The translations under genes and the position numbers were made by a program. Under the pieces are notes generated by a model. That model had not been told where the DNA came from, did not search any database, and worked only from the letters and a program-made list of their open reading frames with translations. Positions 52,991 through 62,418 of a stretch of 64,000 nt of DNA are shown here, piece after piece. Within the stretch, counting starts at the first letter, position 1. Every line of letters starts with the position of its first letter. The stretch is from Flavobacteriales bacterium. GTDB lineage: Bacteria > Bacteroidota > Bacteroidia > Flavobacteriales > Flavobacteriaceae. Where the stretch lies: assembly GCA_020635875.1 (NCBI GenBank), contig JACJYY010000003.1, positions 319,607-383,606 on the forward strand. The letters run 5' to 3'.

Positions 52991-54230
52991 TATAGAGCGC
53001 TGGCAGGAAATTTTTCAGGCTATAGCCAAAAATAAATTAAGAACTACATTAACTGGAATTTCTGTAGCATCAGGGATTTTTATACTGGTTATTTTGTTGG
53101 GTCTGGCTCGAAGTTTGGAAAATGGGATTAGAGAGCAAATGGCAGGTACTGCTTCTACCCAAATTTGGATTAATCCAGGAATGACTTCGGTAGAATATAA
53201 AGGTCTAAATCCAGGCAGAGTGATACAGTTACGTCAGCGGGATTTTGATTATTTAGCGGATAAATTCAAGGATAAGTTTGAGTTGCAATCCCCTGTAATT
53301 GAAATGCGTAACAGAACTTTTGTGTATGGAAATGAAAGTCGTACGCGTTATGACCTGAAAGGTGGAGGTGTTGGTATTATGGGTATCGAAGCCTGTTCCA
53401 TCATAGAAGGCCGTTCGTTAAACCAAAATGATATCGTCAATGCTACTAAAAATATCATTATAGGTAAGGCGATTCAAACGGATATGTTTAGGGATAAAAG
53501 CCCAATTGGGGAGTACTTGTATATCAATTCTATTCCTTTTAGAGTGGTAGGCGTATTCGAAAATGCTTCTCAATCATGGAAAGAACACAGTGCCTACGCT
53601 GCGATAGGAACAGTTTCCAGAATTTTTAATAAGGCCGATAAAATTGATAATATCGCATTTACAATGAGGGTGCCAGACAATCCTAGTCGTTTGGAAGCCG
53701 AATCAGATCAATTATTGGATGGGGTCAGAACGGCTTTGCGTCAATTGCATACTGTGGCACCTAATGATGAACGTGCTTTTTATGTGTTCAGTTCTGTAGA
53801 ACGTTCAAAATCGACAACTCTTACTCTTTTTGCTATTAATACCTTTTTTTGGTGGATTGGAATCTGTACTATAGTAGCAGGTGTAGTTGGGGTCAGCAAT
53901 ATCATGATGATAGTTGTTAAAGAACGAACTAAGGAAATAGGTATCCGTAAAGCTTTGGGCGCAAGACCCATTGCCATTATAGGGATGATATTACAAGAGT
54001 CTGTTTTTATCACTACTCTATCAGGTTTTATCGGATTGATATCGAGTCTTGGATTATTAGAACTCATTAGTCAGTTCGAATTACATCCTATGTTAAAAAA
54101 GTTTGAAGTTGATTTTCAAATCGCTACAACAACACTAGTCTTATTAATAATCACAGGAGTTATAGCTGGATTTATTCCTGCTCGTAAAGCCGCGTTGGTA
54201 AAACCTATTGAAGCCTTAAAAGATGAGTAG
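52983..54230 (+). CDS. MacB-type permease 1 (subtype A)
   Basis: A 415-aa permease with an N-terminal helix (LTGISVASGIFILVILLGLA), a periplasmic MacB domain (about 45-270) and three C-terminal FtsX helices (VAGVVGVSNIMMIVVKERTK then EIGIRKALGARP, ending FIPARKAALVKPIEALKDE). Its start (FSIERWQEIFQAIAKNKLRT) pairs it with permease 3, not with the adjacent permease 2. It overlaps both neighbours by 8 bp (ATPase and permease 2), so expression is coupled. Confidence 0.94.
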   Translation: MFSIERWQEIFQAIAKNKLRTTLTGISVASGIFILVILLGLARSLENGIREQMAGTASTQIWINPGMTSVEYKGLNPGRVIQLRQRDFDYLADKFKDKFELQSPVIEMRNRTFVYGNESRTRYDLKGGGVGIMGIEACSIIEGRSLNQNDIVNATKNIIIGKAIQTDMFRDKSPIGEYLYINSIPFRVVGVFENASQSWKEHSAYAAIGTVSRIFNKADKIDNIAFTMRVPDNPSRLEAESDQLLDGVRTALRQLHTVAPNDERAFYVFSSVERSKSTTLTLFAINTFFWWIGICTIVAGVVGVSNIMMIVVKERTKEIGIRKALGARPIAIIGMILQESVFITTLSGFIGLISSLGLLELISQFELHPMLKKFEVDFQIATTTLVLLIITGVIAGFIPARKAALVKPIEALKDE

Positions 54231-55473
54231 ATTTTTTGATAGAGACCGATGGGGAGAAGTGTTGCAAGCACTTTATGCAAAACCTATGCGCACCATAATT
54301 ACTGCTTTTGGGGTGTGTTGGGGAATTTTTATTCTGGTATTGTTACTTTCAGCCAGTAATGGTTTAGAGAATGGAGTAAAGAAAGGCTTTGATGGAGTTG
54401 CTGTTAATTCTATTGTGGTTTTAGGGGGCAATACCTCTATGCCCTATAAAGGATATAAAGAAGGTAGAAGGATTCAGATGAAGAATGAAGATGTCGCCTT
54501 TCTTCGTAACTCTATTCAGGGCATAAAGTATCTCAGCACAGGTAGTTGGGGGGAAATGGGGTCGGTTCAAAAAGGAGCTGAAAAAGGAGAATATTCCATT
54601 AAAGGAGAATCACCCAATGCGATTAAGCAACTGCCGTATAAGATGGTAAAAGGTCGATTTATTAATCAAAACGACTTTGATGAAAGAACAAAAATTGCAG
54701 TGGTTGGTGTTGATTTGGTTAAAGAATTGTTTTCGTTTGATGAAGACCCTATAGGACAATTTATAACCATTAACAATGTGGGGTTTCATATTGTTGGTGT
54801 GTACACTGACAATACTAGGTGGGGTAATAAAAGAACCGTTTTAATGCCCTTTTCGACCTATCAGCAAATACATAATCTAGGTGATTCAGTGCCAAGTATG
54901 TTTATAACAGCTGATGATTCCCATACAGGTACAGAAATTGAAACCGAAGCGCAAAAACTACTCAAAAAGAAATATAATGTACATCCAGATGACGAAAACG
55001 CGTTTTGGGGATGGAACTTGTATGAGTTTTATAAACAAACTTCTGATTTGTTCAATGTATTGGCGTTGGTGTCTTATTTTGTGGGCATTCTTATATTATT
55101 ATCGGGCATTATTGGGATAACCAATATCATGTTAATTGTGGTTAAAGAGCGTACTAAAGAGATTGGGATCAGAAGAGCTATCGGAGCGACTCCCAAAGCA
55201 ATCGTGGTTCAGTTAATGACCGAGTCGATTGTCTTGACTTTGTTAGCGGGTATGGTAGGGGTAATAGTATCTACAGGAGTGGTTGTTTTGGTAAATCAAA
55301 TCCTAGATACTATTCCTGATAAAGAAGATTTATTTTTTACGAATCCTACAGTAAATGTGGGAACAATAGGTGTTGCCTTTTTTATTTTGGTAACATCAGG
55401 ACTCATTGCGGGGTATATACCAGCACGAACAGCTATTAAGATAAAACCAATTGATGCTCTTAGAGACGAATAA
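54223..55473 (+). CDS. MacB-type permease 2 (subtype B)
   Basis: A 416-aa permease of the same topology. Its beginning (RDRWGEVLQALYAKPMRTII, TAFGVCWGIFILVLLLSASN) and its VKKGFDGVAVNSIVVLGGNT segment are of subtype B, shared with permease 4. The FtsX region has NIMLIVVKERTKEIGIRRAI and ends YIPARTAIKIKPIDALRDE. It overlaps permease 1 by 8 bp; permease 3 follows after 18 bp. Confidence 0.94.
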   Translation: MSRFFDRDRWGEVLQALYAKPMRTIITAFGVCWGIFILVLLLSASNGLENGVKKGFDGVAVNSIVVLGGNTSMPYKGYKEGRRIQMKNEDVAFLRNSIQGIKYLSTGSWGEMGSVQKGAEKGEYSIKGESPNAIKQLPYKMVKGRFINQNDFDERTKIAVVGVDLVKELFSFDEDPIGQFITINNVGFHIVGVYTDNTRWGNKRTVLMPFSTYQQIHNLGDSVPSMFITADDSHTGTEIETEAQKLLKKKYNVHPDDENAFWGWNLYEFYKQTSDLFNVLALVSYFVGILILLSGIIGITNIMLIVVKERTKEIGIRRAIGATPKAIVVQLMTESIVLTLLAGMVGVIVSTGVVVLVNQILDTIPDKEDLFFTNPTVNVGTIGVAFFILVTSGLIAGYIPARTAIKIKPIDALRDE

Positions 55474-55491
55474 TAAATAGAACAAGAGAAA

Positions 55492-56739
55492 ATGTTTAAC
55501 ATAGAACGCTGGCAAGAAATATTTGATGCGATTGGCAAAAACAAGCTTCGGACGTTTTTGACAGGGGTTTCTGTGTCTTCAGGGATTTTTATTTTGGTAA
55601 TTTTATTAGGGGTAGGTAAGGGACTCGAAAATGGAGTGTCTGCACAGTTTGAAAAAGACGCTAGTAATAGTATAAAAACCTCTACATGGGTAACCAATAA
55701 AGAATATAAAGGGCTTAATCCGGGTCGTAAGATACAATTGCGTAATGAGGATTATGACATGGTGCGGCAAGTGTTGGGAGAAGAGATTGACAAAAAAACA
55801 GCACGATACAATAATTGGTCAACCAACTTTTTATACGGAAAAGAAACGGGGAATTATAGTGTACAAGGTTGTCATGCGGATATGTCTTATTTAGAGAATA
55901 TATCTTTAGTCGAAGGCCGTTTTATCAACGAAAAGGATGTGCTGCAATACGGAAAGGTAGTAGTGATTGGCAATAAAGTCAAACAAGAACTTTTCGATGA
56001 AAAGGAAAAAGCCTTAGGGAAATACATTCAGATAAATTCAGTGGTGTATCTAGTAATAGGTGTGTATACTGACCCAGGGGGAGAACGTGAGGAGAGCAAT
56101 GCTTTTATTCCTATTACAACAGCTCAAAAAGTATTTAGCGCAGGAGATATGATTACCAACATGTCTTTTACCTTGCCTAAAAGAGAATCCTATGATCAGG
56201 CTTTAAAAGAATCACAGTTTTTTCAAGCCAAGTTGTTACAAATTTTACAAAATAAACATTTGGTAGCGCCTGATGATAAAGCAGCCATAAGAGTGTTTAA
56301 CCTTATAGAAGAAGCCAAAAAGTTTTATGATTTAAACAAAATGATACAATTGTTTTTTTGGGGTGTAGGGATTTGTACCATTTTGGCAGGTGTAGTAGGG
56401 GTATCCAATATCATGATGATTATAGTCAAAGAGCGTACAAAAGAGATAGGTGTTCGTAAGGCTTTGGGTGCTACCCCAAAAGTTATTATTGGGATGATAC
56501 TACACGAATCGATATTCATCACCGCTATTTCGGGTGTATTCGGTTTGATTGCGAGTCTTCTTTTACTCGAATTTGTAGGTCCTAAGATTGTCTCCGATTT
56601 TTTTACGAATCCATCGGTTGATTTTAATGTGGCTCTGACGACAGTAGGTATTTTAGTCTTGGCAGGAGCCCTAGCGGGTTTTGTCCCAGCGTATAAAGCA
56701 GCAAGTATAAAACCAATTGAAGCGTTAAGAGATGAGTAG
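55492..56739 (+). CDS. MacB-type permease 3 (subtype A)
   Basis: A 415-aa permease resembling permease 1: FNIERWQEIFDAIGKNKLRT, FLTGVSVSSGIFILVILLGV, then NIMMIIVKERTKEIGVRKAL and the terminal FVPAYKAASIKPIEALRDE. The large periplasmic domain (about 45-275) differs from permease 1 in its middle, so the two have diverged after duplication. It overlaps permease 4 by 8 bp, repeating the A-B coupling of the first pair. Confidence 0.94.
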   Translation: MFNIERWQEIFDAIGKNKLRTFLTGVSVSSGIFILVILLGVGKGLENGVSAQFEKDASNSIKTSTWVTNKEYKGLNPGRKIQLRNEDYDMVRQVLGEEIDKKTARYNNWSTNFLYGKETGNYSVQGCHADMSYLENISLVEGRFINEKDVLQYGKVVVIGNKVKQELFDEKEKALGKYIQINSVVYLVIGVYTDPGGEREESNAFIPITTAQKVFSAGDMITNMSFTLPKRESYDQALKESQFFQAKLLQILQNKHLVAPDDKAAIRVFNLIEEAKKFYDLNKMIQLFFWGVGICTILAGVVGVSNIMMIIVKERTKEIGVRKALGATPKVIIGMILHESIFITAISGVFGLIASLLLLEFVGPKIVSDFFTNPSVDFNVALTTVGILVLAGALAGFVPAYKAASIKPIEALRDE

Positions 56740-58003
56740 TTGGTTGTCAAAAGAGAGTTGGTCAGAAATTGTGGAAGCATTAAGTGCTAAGCCATTTCGT
56801 ACACTTTTGACGGCGTTTGGGGTGTTTTGGGGGATTTTTATTTTAGTAGTGTTGCTGTCTGCCAGTAAAGGTTTAGAGAATGGAGTAAAAAAAGACTTTA
56901 GAGGAATTGCCACTAATTCCATGTTTGTTTGGGCAATGCCAACCGCTAAACCCTATAAAGGTTATGCTCAAGGGCGTCAATTCAATTACGTGAATAAGGA
57001 TGTCGAAATTCTCAAAAGTAAAATGCCAGAACTACGATTGATTTCTCCACGTTTGCAGTTGGGTGGACACAGAGGTACAAATACGGTTGTCAGAGGTACA
57101 ACAGTATCAGCTTACACTGTATATGGTGATGCGCCAGAGTTTATTTTACAGGAGCCTATGGATATCCGTCAGGGACGTTTTATCAATCATAAGGATATGG
57201 ATGATAAACGAAAGGTGGCTGTTATTGGAGAAGGAGTAGTAGAGGAATTATTCAAAAAAAATGAAAATCCAATTGGAGAGTTTATTACCATAAATTCAGT
57301 GAACTTTAAGGTTGTAGGTGTGTATTATAAAGAATCGGCTTTTGGTAATCCAGAAACGAATCAAAAAAAAGTGTTTTTGCCATTTACGACTTTTCAGCAA
57401 GTGTTTAATATGCAAAATGTAGTGGGTTGGATGGCATTAACGGCGATAGACGAAGTGCCTATAACTTCCATCAAAGAAAAAATTAAAGACATTTTAAAGA
57501 AAGAGCATTCTATCCATCCTGATGATAAAAAAGCAATAGGTAATTTTGATTTGTTTGAGAAGTATAACCAAATTAATGGACTTTTTGATATACTACAAGT
57601 TATCGCTTATTTTGTGGGGACATTGGTTTTGGTTTCAGGTATAATTGGAGTGTCCAATATTATGTTGATAGTAGTAAAAGAAAGAACAAAAGAGATAGGT
57701 GTCAGGAGAGCCATTGGTGCAGCACCATCAGTGATTAGAGGGCAAATATTGCTAGAATCACTTGTGTTGACATTGATAGCGAGTATGGTAGGTGTTATCT
57801 TGTCTGCCGTGTTGATTTGGGCGGTCAATGGTGTTTTGGACAACGATCCAAGTGCCGTAACCATGTTTATCAACCCAAGTGTGAACTTAAGTGCAGTGAT
57901 TGTATCATTGGTACTGATAGTGTTGTCAGGATTACTAGCGGGTTTGTTGCCTGCTCAAATAGCGTTAAAAATTAGGCCTATAGATGCCTTAAGAGATGAA
58001 TAA
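56732..58003 (+). CDS. MacB-type permease 4 (subtype B)
   Basis: A 423-aa permease resembling permease 2: SKESWSEIVEALSAKPFRTL, TAFGVFWGIFILVVLLSASK, then NIMLIVVKERTKEIGVRRAI and LLPAQIALKIRPIDALRDE. It probably forms a heterodimer with permease 3, as permease 2 would with permease 1. The periplasmic domain lies at about 45-285. It overlaps permease 3 by 8 bp; the adaptor gene follows 26 bp later. Confidence 0.94.
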   Translation: MSSWLSKESWSEIVEALSAKPFRTLLTAFGVFWGIFILVVLLSASKGLENGVKKDFRGIATNSMFVWAMPTAKPYKGYAQGRQFNYVNKDVEILKSKMPELRLISPRLQLGGHRGTNTVVRGTTVSAYTVYGDAPEFILQEPMDIRQGRFINHKDMDDKRKVAVIGEGVVEELFKKNENPIGEFITINSVNFKVVGVYYKESAFGNPETNQKKVFLPFTTFQQVFNMQNVVGWMALTAIDEVPITSIKEKIKDILKKEHSIHPDDKKAIGNFDLFEKYNQINGLFDILQVIAYFVGTLVLVSGIIGVSNIMLIVVKERTKEIGVRRAIGAAPSVIRGQILLESLVLTLIASMVGVILSAVLIWAVNGVLDNDPSAVTMFINPSVNLSAVIVSLVLIVLSGLLAGLLPAQIALKIRPIDALRDE

Positions 58004-58029
58004 AGTATAAAGTTTTAAATCCATTACAT

Positions 58030-59124
58030 ATGAAAAAAGGAATAACAATTAGTATTTTAGTGATTATAGTAGCCGCTTTTTCAGGAGCATTGTACTATTT
58101 GTACAATAAGAATAAGCAATCACCAATAGTCTATCAAACCGACAAATTAGAGGTAAAGACTATAGTCAAAAAAACAATTGCTACTGGTAATATAGAGCCT
58201 AAAGAGGAGGTTGATATCAAACCCAATATTTCAGGAATTATTTCAAAGATTTTGGTTCAGGCGGGAGACTTTGTTAAGCCAGGTGATGTTATTGCAATAG
58301 TACGTGTGGTACCAGATATTAATTCTTTAAATGGTTCAAAAAATTCGGTGACCAGTAATAAGATAGCTTTGGATAACCAAAAGAAAGTATACGATAGACA
58401 AAAGGCTCTACATGACAAAGGAGTAATTTCAGATAATGATTTTGATGCTGTAGAATTAGCGTATAACCAAGCCGTTCAAAGCTATGAGTCAGCCGTTCAA
58501 AACTACGAAATCATAAAAACAGGAACTACAAGTGGTTTGGGCAAAGAGGCTAATACGATTATCAAATCACCCATTGCAGGGATGATTTTAGATGTGCCAG
58601 CAGAGGTAGGTACACAAGTGATTCAGGCTAATAACTTTAATGAAGGTTCGACTATAGCCACTGTGGCAGATGTCAATAAGTTGATATTCAAAGGAAAAGT
58701 GGACGAGTCAGAAGTAGGGAAAATCAAAGAAAAATTGCCTATAGAAATCACAGTAGGAGCGATAGAGAATAAAGTATTTGAGGCTGTATTAGATTATATC
58801 GCCCCTAAGGGTGTTGCCGAAAACGGAGCCATCCAATTCGAAATTGAAGGTGCACTAAAAAATAGAGATACCACATTTATTCGTTCTGGTTTGAGTGCAA
58901 ATGCTTCAATAATTTTAGAAAAAGCTGAAAATGTACCAGCAATTAAAGAAGCCTTGGTTCAGTTTGAAGAAAAAACCGACAAGCCATTTGTGGAGGTAAA
59001 AACAGGAGATCAACAGTTTAAGAAGGTGTACATAGAACTTGGGGTGAGCGACGGAATTTACGCACATGTTTTAAAAGGGGTTACGGATAAGGATGAGATT
59101 AAAATCTGGAACCAAGTACAATAA
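58030..59124 (+). CDS. MacA/HlyD-type periplasmic adaptor protein
   Basis: A 364-aa membrane-fusion protein: N-terminal anchor (4-24), biotinyl-lipoyl-like halves (ATGNIEPKEEVDIKPNISGI and IKSPIAGMILDVPAEVGTQV) around a coiled-coil hairpin (about 105-165), then a beta-barrel (EITVGAIENKVFEAVLDYIA). It links the inner-membrane permeases to the TolC-like channel encoded 15 bp downstream, forming a tripartite exporter of macrolide, lipopeptide or toxin type. The substrate is unknown. Confidence 0.94.
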   Translation: MKKGITISILVIIVAAFSGALYYLYNKNKQSPIVYQTDKLEVKTIVKKTIATGNIEPKEEVDIKPNISGIISKILVQAGDFVKPGDVIAIVRVVPDINSLNGSKNSVTSNKIALDNQKKVYDRQKALHDKGVISDNDFDAVELAYNQAVQSYESAVQNYEIIKTGTTSGLGKEANTIIKSPIAGMILDVPAEVGTQVIQANNFNEGSTIATVADVNKLIFKGKVDESEVGKIKEKLPIEITVGAIENKVFEAVLDYIAPKGVAENGAIQFEIEGALKNRDTTFIRSGLSANASIILEKAENVPAIKEALVQFEEKTDKPFVEVKTGDQQFKKVYIELGVSDGIYAHVLKGVTDKDEIKIWNQVQ

Positions 59125-59139
59125 TTCTAAAAAGACAAG

Positions 59140-60498
59140 ATGAAAAATTGGATACTATATAGTGTTATTGGATTAATCGGATGTTTAGGGTTTGCCCAAG
59201 AGCTTACTCCAAACGAACAGAAGAAATGGACACTGGAAGCGTGTATTACACATGCTATTGAAAACAACATATCTGTAAAGCAAGCAGACATTGATGTAGA
59301 AGCGGTTGATATTGATAAGAAAGCAGCATTAGGTCGGTTTTTGCCATCGATTAATGCCAATGCCAACAGTAGTTGGAACGTAGGTTTGACAGATGATCCA
59401 ACAACAGGTCAAAAAGTAAATCAAACTTCTAATACGGTTTCGGCAGGGTTAAGTTCTGGTTTGAGTTTGTATAATGGTTTGCAGAACCAAAAAAGGCTCC
59501 AACGCGTAAAACTGTCAAAAGTAGCAACTGAGTTTCAACGAGAGCAAATTCAACAAAATACAGCTGTGATGGTGGCCAATGCTTTTTTGCAAATTATTTC
59601 TAATAAGGAAAATGTAAAAATCCAAAAGGAACAACTGGCTAATAACGAATTGCGTTTACAACGCACACAAGAATTAGTAGATGGCGGTCAATTGCCAAAA
59701 GGTGAAGCACTCAATATTCAAGCGGATATTTACTCTAATAAACAACAATTGATTTTTGCAGAAACAGAGTTGTATTTGTCTAAGATAAATTTAGCTCAGT
59801 TGTTAGTGTTGGAGAATCCTATGGAATTTGATATTGATGATACGACTATTTCAATCGAACCATCAGATATTTTGATGCAGAAGCCTCAAGATATAGTAGC
59901 CAAGGCTCTTAATGAAAGAGTCGAAGTAAAGTTGGCACAATCGAGAGTGAATTTGGCTCGAAAAGATATAGATATAGCCAAAGGAGCGAGGTCTCCAAGT
60001 TTATCTGCCTTTTATAATTTTGGAACCAATTACAATGATTTTGAAAGGTTGACAGCGGCTGGTTTAAAACCTGCAGATCCATTTGTAGATCAATTGTGGA
60101 ATAACAGAGGACATTCATTTGGTCTTTCGCTAAACGTTCCTGTATTTAATGGATTTTCTGTCAAAACAGGAATCGAAAGAGCGCAGGTTGCTTTCGAAAA
60201 AGCAAAGCTGACAGCCGATCAAGCAAGATTGGATTTAGAAAATGATGTGTACACGGCTTATGCAGCTACTGAAAGGGCGCTAAATAGTTATTTGGCAGCA
60301 CAAGAAACAGTCAAAGCACGAGCGGAAGCCTTTCGTTATACCCAAGAACGTAATGCTGTAGGGATGAGTAATTCGTATGATGTAAGTCAATCACAAGTCT
60401 TGTTAACAACGGCTCAGTCAGAAATGAATAAAGCGAAATACGATTATTTGTTTAGAGTGAAAATTTTAGAATTGTATTTTGGTGTAAAGTTATTTTAA
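59140..60498 (+). CDS. TolC-family outer-membrane efflux channel
   Basis: A 452-aa protein with a signal peptide (to GFAQ, about 21). Two outer-membrane efflux repeats form the coiled-coil tunnel: WTLEACITHAIENNISVKQA and the second starting near EVKLAQSRVNLARKDIDIAK, with long Gln/Ala-rich heptads. The fold and length are typical of TolC-like channels. It is the outer part of the tripartite system encoded from 52289 onward. tsaB begins 3 bp after its stop, in the same transcript. Confidence 0.95.
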   Translation: MKNWILYSVIGLIGCLGFAQELTPNEQKKWTLEACITHAIENNISVKQADIDVEAVDIDKKAALGRFLPSINANANSSWNVGLTDDPTTGQKVNQTSNTVSAGLSSGLSLYNGLQNQKRLQRVKLSKVATEFQREQIQQNTAVMVANAFLQIISNKENVKIQKEQLANNELRLQRTQELVDGGQLPKGEALNIQADIYSNKQQLIFAETELYLSKINLAQLLVLENPMEFDIDDTTISIEPSDILMQKPQDIVAKALNERVEVKLAQSRVNLARKDIDIAKGARSPSLSAFYNFGTNYNDFERLTAAGLKPADPFVDQLWNNRGHSFGLSLNVPVFNGFSVKTGIERAQVAFEKAKLTADQARLDLENDVYTAYAATERALNSYLAAQETVKARAEAFRYTQERNAVGMSNSYDVSQSQVLLTTAQSEMNKAKYDYLFRVKILELYFGVKLF

Positions 60499-60501
60499 GA
60501 A

Positions 60502-61164
60502 ATGGCATTGATTCTAAATATTGAAACGGCAACAAAAAATTGTTCTGTGGCTTTGGCCAAAGATGGTAAAGTGATAGCTGTAAGAGAAGTCTCCGATCAA
60601 GGTTATTCACATGCCGAAAAGTTGCATGTTTTTATTGATGAGGTAATCAAAGAATCAGGGAAGGAACTTTCAGAGATAGATGCAATAGCTGTGAGTCAAG
60701 GGCCTGGTTCGTATACGGGTTTGCGTATCGGTGTGTCAGCCGCTAAGGGACTGTGTTACGCTTTAGGCAAACCATTAATAGCATTAGAGACCTTAGAAGT
60801 TTTGGCTCGACAGGCCAAAGTAGAACAGGGATTGATAATACCGATGCTTGACGCTCGTAGAATGGAAGTGTACAGTGCCGTTTTTGATGCAAATTATAAA
60901 ATGGTTCGTGGCATTGAAGCGCAAATCATAGAAGAAGGCGCTTTTTCAAACTACGAGGAACCCATCTGTTTTTTAGGTGATGGTGCCGAAAAAACTAAAA
61001 CTATTTTGACTAAAGGTAATTGTCATTATTTAGATATAAACTATCCGTCTGCTCGGGAAATGGCGATGATGAGTTATGTCAAATTCACAAAAGATCAGTT
61101 TGAAGATGTAGCTTATTTTGAGCCGTATTATCTCAAAGATTTTGTGGTTCAGAGGAACGGGTAG
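60502..61164 (+). CDS. tsaB: tRNA threonylcarbamoyladenosine biosynthesis protein TsaB
   Basis: A 220-aa ASKHA-fold protein that scaffolds TsaD and TsaE in t6A37 tRNA modification. Motifs are ALILNIETATKNCSVALAKD, GYSHAEKLHVFIDEVI, ISQGPGSYTGLRIGVSAAKG (here AVSQGPGSYTGLRIGVSAAK) and IPMLDARRMEVYSAVFD, all typical. The length is normal. It follows the TolC-like gene by 3 bp, so it shares the exporter transcript although unrelated in function. No terminator-like hairpin was noticed after it. Confidence 0.97.
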   Translation: MALILNIETATKNCSVALAKDGKVIAVREVSDQGYSHAEKLHVFIDEVIKESGKELSEIDAIAVSQGPGSYTGLRIGVSAAKGLCYALGKPLIALETLEVLARQAKVEQGLIIPMLDARRMEVYSAVFDANYKMVRGIEAQIIEEGAFSNYEEPICFLGDGAEKTKTILTKGNCHYLDINYPSAREMAMMSYVKFTKDQFEDVAYFEPYYLKDFVVQRNG

Positions 61165-61223
61165 TTTTTGTTTTAGGGTGTGTTTATTGGAAGTAAATGT
61201 TTACTTTAGGTGCGTTGGAACAC

Positions 61224-61245
61224 GATCGAGACGCTCGCGCCAGCA
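61224..61245. repeat. GC-rich palindrome-like repeat
   Basis: CGAGACGCTCGCGCCAGC within an AT-rich stretch. The CGAG / CTCG arms flank ACG. This GC-rich motif type recurs in intergenic DNA of Bacteroidota as I recall. It differs in sequence from the palindromes at 62-64 kb and directly precedes the toxin remnant. Confidence 0.45.
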
Positions 61246-61261
61246 GAGGGAACACGGAGAA

Positions 61262-61381
61262 TTTTGGGATAGGTTTAGGCTTAATCTCTTTGAAGTTCAT
61301 GATATTAATAACATTGGAGATAATGTTCATCATACTTTTGGAACTGGAAAAGATAGTAAGGCTAATTGTGGATGTAGATAA
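61262..61381 (+). pseudogene. C-terminal remnant of a possible polymorphic toxin
   Basis: The last 39 codons of a frame without a proper start, reading EVHDINNIGDNVHHTFGTGK and ending DSKANCGCR before TAA. The composition (His pair, Gly/Asn/Asp-rich) and position 11 bp before an ankyrin-repeat lipoprotein resemble the C-terminal toxin end plus immunity gene of polymorphic toxin loci. The upstream part of the toxin is missing and replaced by a GC-rich palindrome-like repeat. The identification is inferential. Confidence 0.35.
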
Positions 61382-61392
61382 TTATAATATAT

Positions 61393-62202
61393 ATGGCTAG
61401 AATAGGTGTATTATTAATTTTTTTGATATCCTTTTTTTGTGATAATGCTCCTAGCGCATATAGGTTTTCGAATTATTATGGTTCTGAGGCTGATGGTATA
61501 GTACGAGCTATTGAAAGTGAAGATATTGTTAGGATAAAAAAAGAATTAGTAGCTGATTCTTCTCTGCTAAACTTTAAAGATGAAAAACATGAAACTTCCC
61601 TCTTGGCTCTTACGATAGTAAATGATAAGAAAATAGCATTTCAAGAATTACTTAGATTAGGGGCTAACCCCAATATCTCTGATGGATATTGTGATACTCC
61701 TATAATGTCTGCAATTCGACATTGTAATAATTGTGATTTGTATTATATACAGGAGTTACTCAAATATGGAGCAGAAATTCATCCTGATGTAATTAAGAAT
61801 TGTACTCATTCTAGGCACGAACCTATTTCTGAAACCATATTATACTATAATAATGAAGATTTAATTTCTTGTGGTATCAAGATAGTTGATTTACTCGTGG
61901 CTAAATCTGATAAAAACAAGTTGTTGCATTTGTATAATAATGACAAGGATTATATGGAAAATATTGTTTTTAACTGTTTAGGGTCACTTAAAAACTTGAG
62001 TATGTTAAAATATCTAATAGTAGATTTGAAATGTGATTTACCTCAAGAAATATATATTAATGGAACAGTCGTGTTAGGTCAAACAGGCTATATGAGTTTG
62101 TTGGATATATTAAAACATAAAGGGTTTGTATTTAATAGAACTCCTGATAGACTAAAAGCAATACAAGAGATTACTCAATATTTAGAGAATAAGGAGAGGT
62201 AG
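61393..62202 (+). CDS. Ankyrin-repeat lipoprotein, possible immunity protein
   Basis: A 269-aa protein with a lipoprotein-like signal (LIFLISFFC, Cys16). Ankyrin-type repeats follow: SLLALTIVNDKKIAFQELLR then LGANPNISDGYCDTPIMSAI and YIQELLKYGAEIHPDV. The second half is helical and less regular. Ankyrin lipoproteins often follow toxin genes as immunity proteins; here only a short toxin-like remnant precedes it. The gene itself looks intact. Codon usage is more AT-rich than in the exporter operon, suggesting transfer. Confidence 0.75.
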   Translation: MARIGVLLIFLISFFCDNAPSAYRFSNYYGSEADGIVRAIESEDIVRIKKELVADSSLLNFKDEKHETSLLALTIVNDKKIAFQELLRLGANPNISDGYCDTPIMSAIRHCNNCDLYYIQELLKYGAEIHPDVIKNCTHSRHEPISETILYYNNEDLISCGIKIVDLLVAKSDKNKLLHLYNNDKDYMENIVFNCLGSLKNLSMLKYLIVDLKCDLPQEIYINGTVVLGQTGYMSLLDILKHKGFVFNRTPDRLKAIQEITQYLENKER

Positions 62203-62249
62203 TGTCTTTTGTTCGTTACCACAAGAGATAAAATTCGACGGAGTCAAAC

Positions 62250-62296
62250 CAGGATAGCGCGGAATTAAGGTACAAATCCGCGCGATCGGGACTAAC
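62250..62296. repeat. REP-like palindrome, copy A
   Basis: GGATAGCGCGGA...AAATCCGCGCGATCGGG, a variant of the GATAGCGCGGATTTGCAATC family, with arms GCGCGGA / TCCGCGC and a disrupted centre. It lies in the gap between the ankyrin gene and the RelE-type toxin (62203-62418). Confidence 0.55.
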
Positions 62297-62406
62297 ATCT
62301 TTTGCTCGTATCCCGTTAATGTGATTTACGTTATGTGGTCACCAGCAAGATGCTGGCCAGAGAAAAATTCTTCAAAAAAAGCAGTTTCACTTTCGGGCAA
62401 CTTTCG

Positions 62407-62414
62407 TATCTTTG
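62407..62414 (+). promoter_or_regulatory. Promoter -7 element at the RelE-type toxin start
   Basis: TATCTTTG ends four bases before the ATG at 62419, a possible leaderless start. Confidence 0.5.
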
Positions 62415-62418
62415 TGTA

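Noticed and set aside
56325..56780. A 151-aa minus-strand open frame
   Set aside because: Antisense to permeases 3 and 4; similar antisense frames appear in all four FtsX regions because of their shared codons.
61118..61261. Upstream part of the frame ending at 61381 as a real gene
   Set aside because: It starts inside tsaB and crosses a GC-rich repeat; only the last about 39 codons look like protein sequence.
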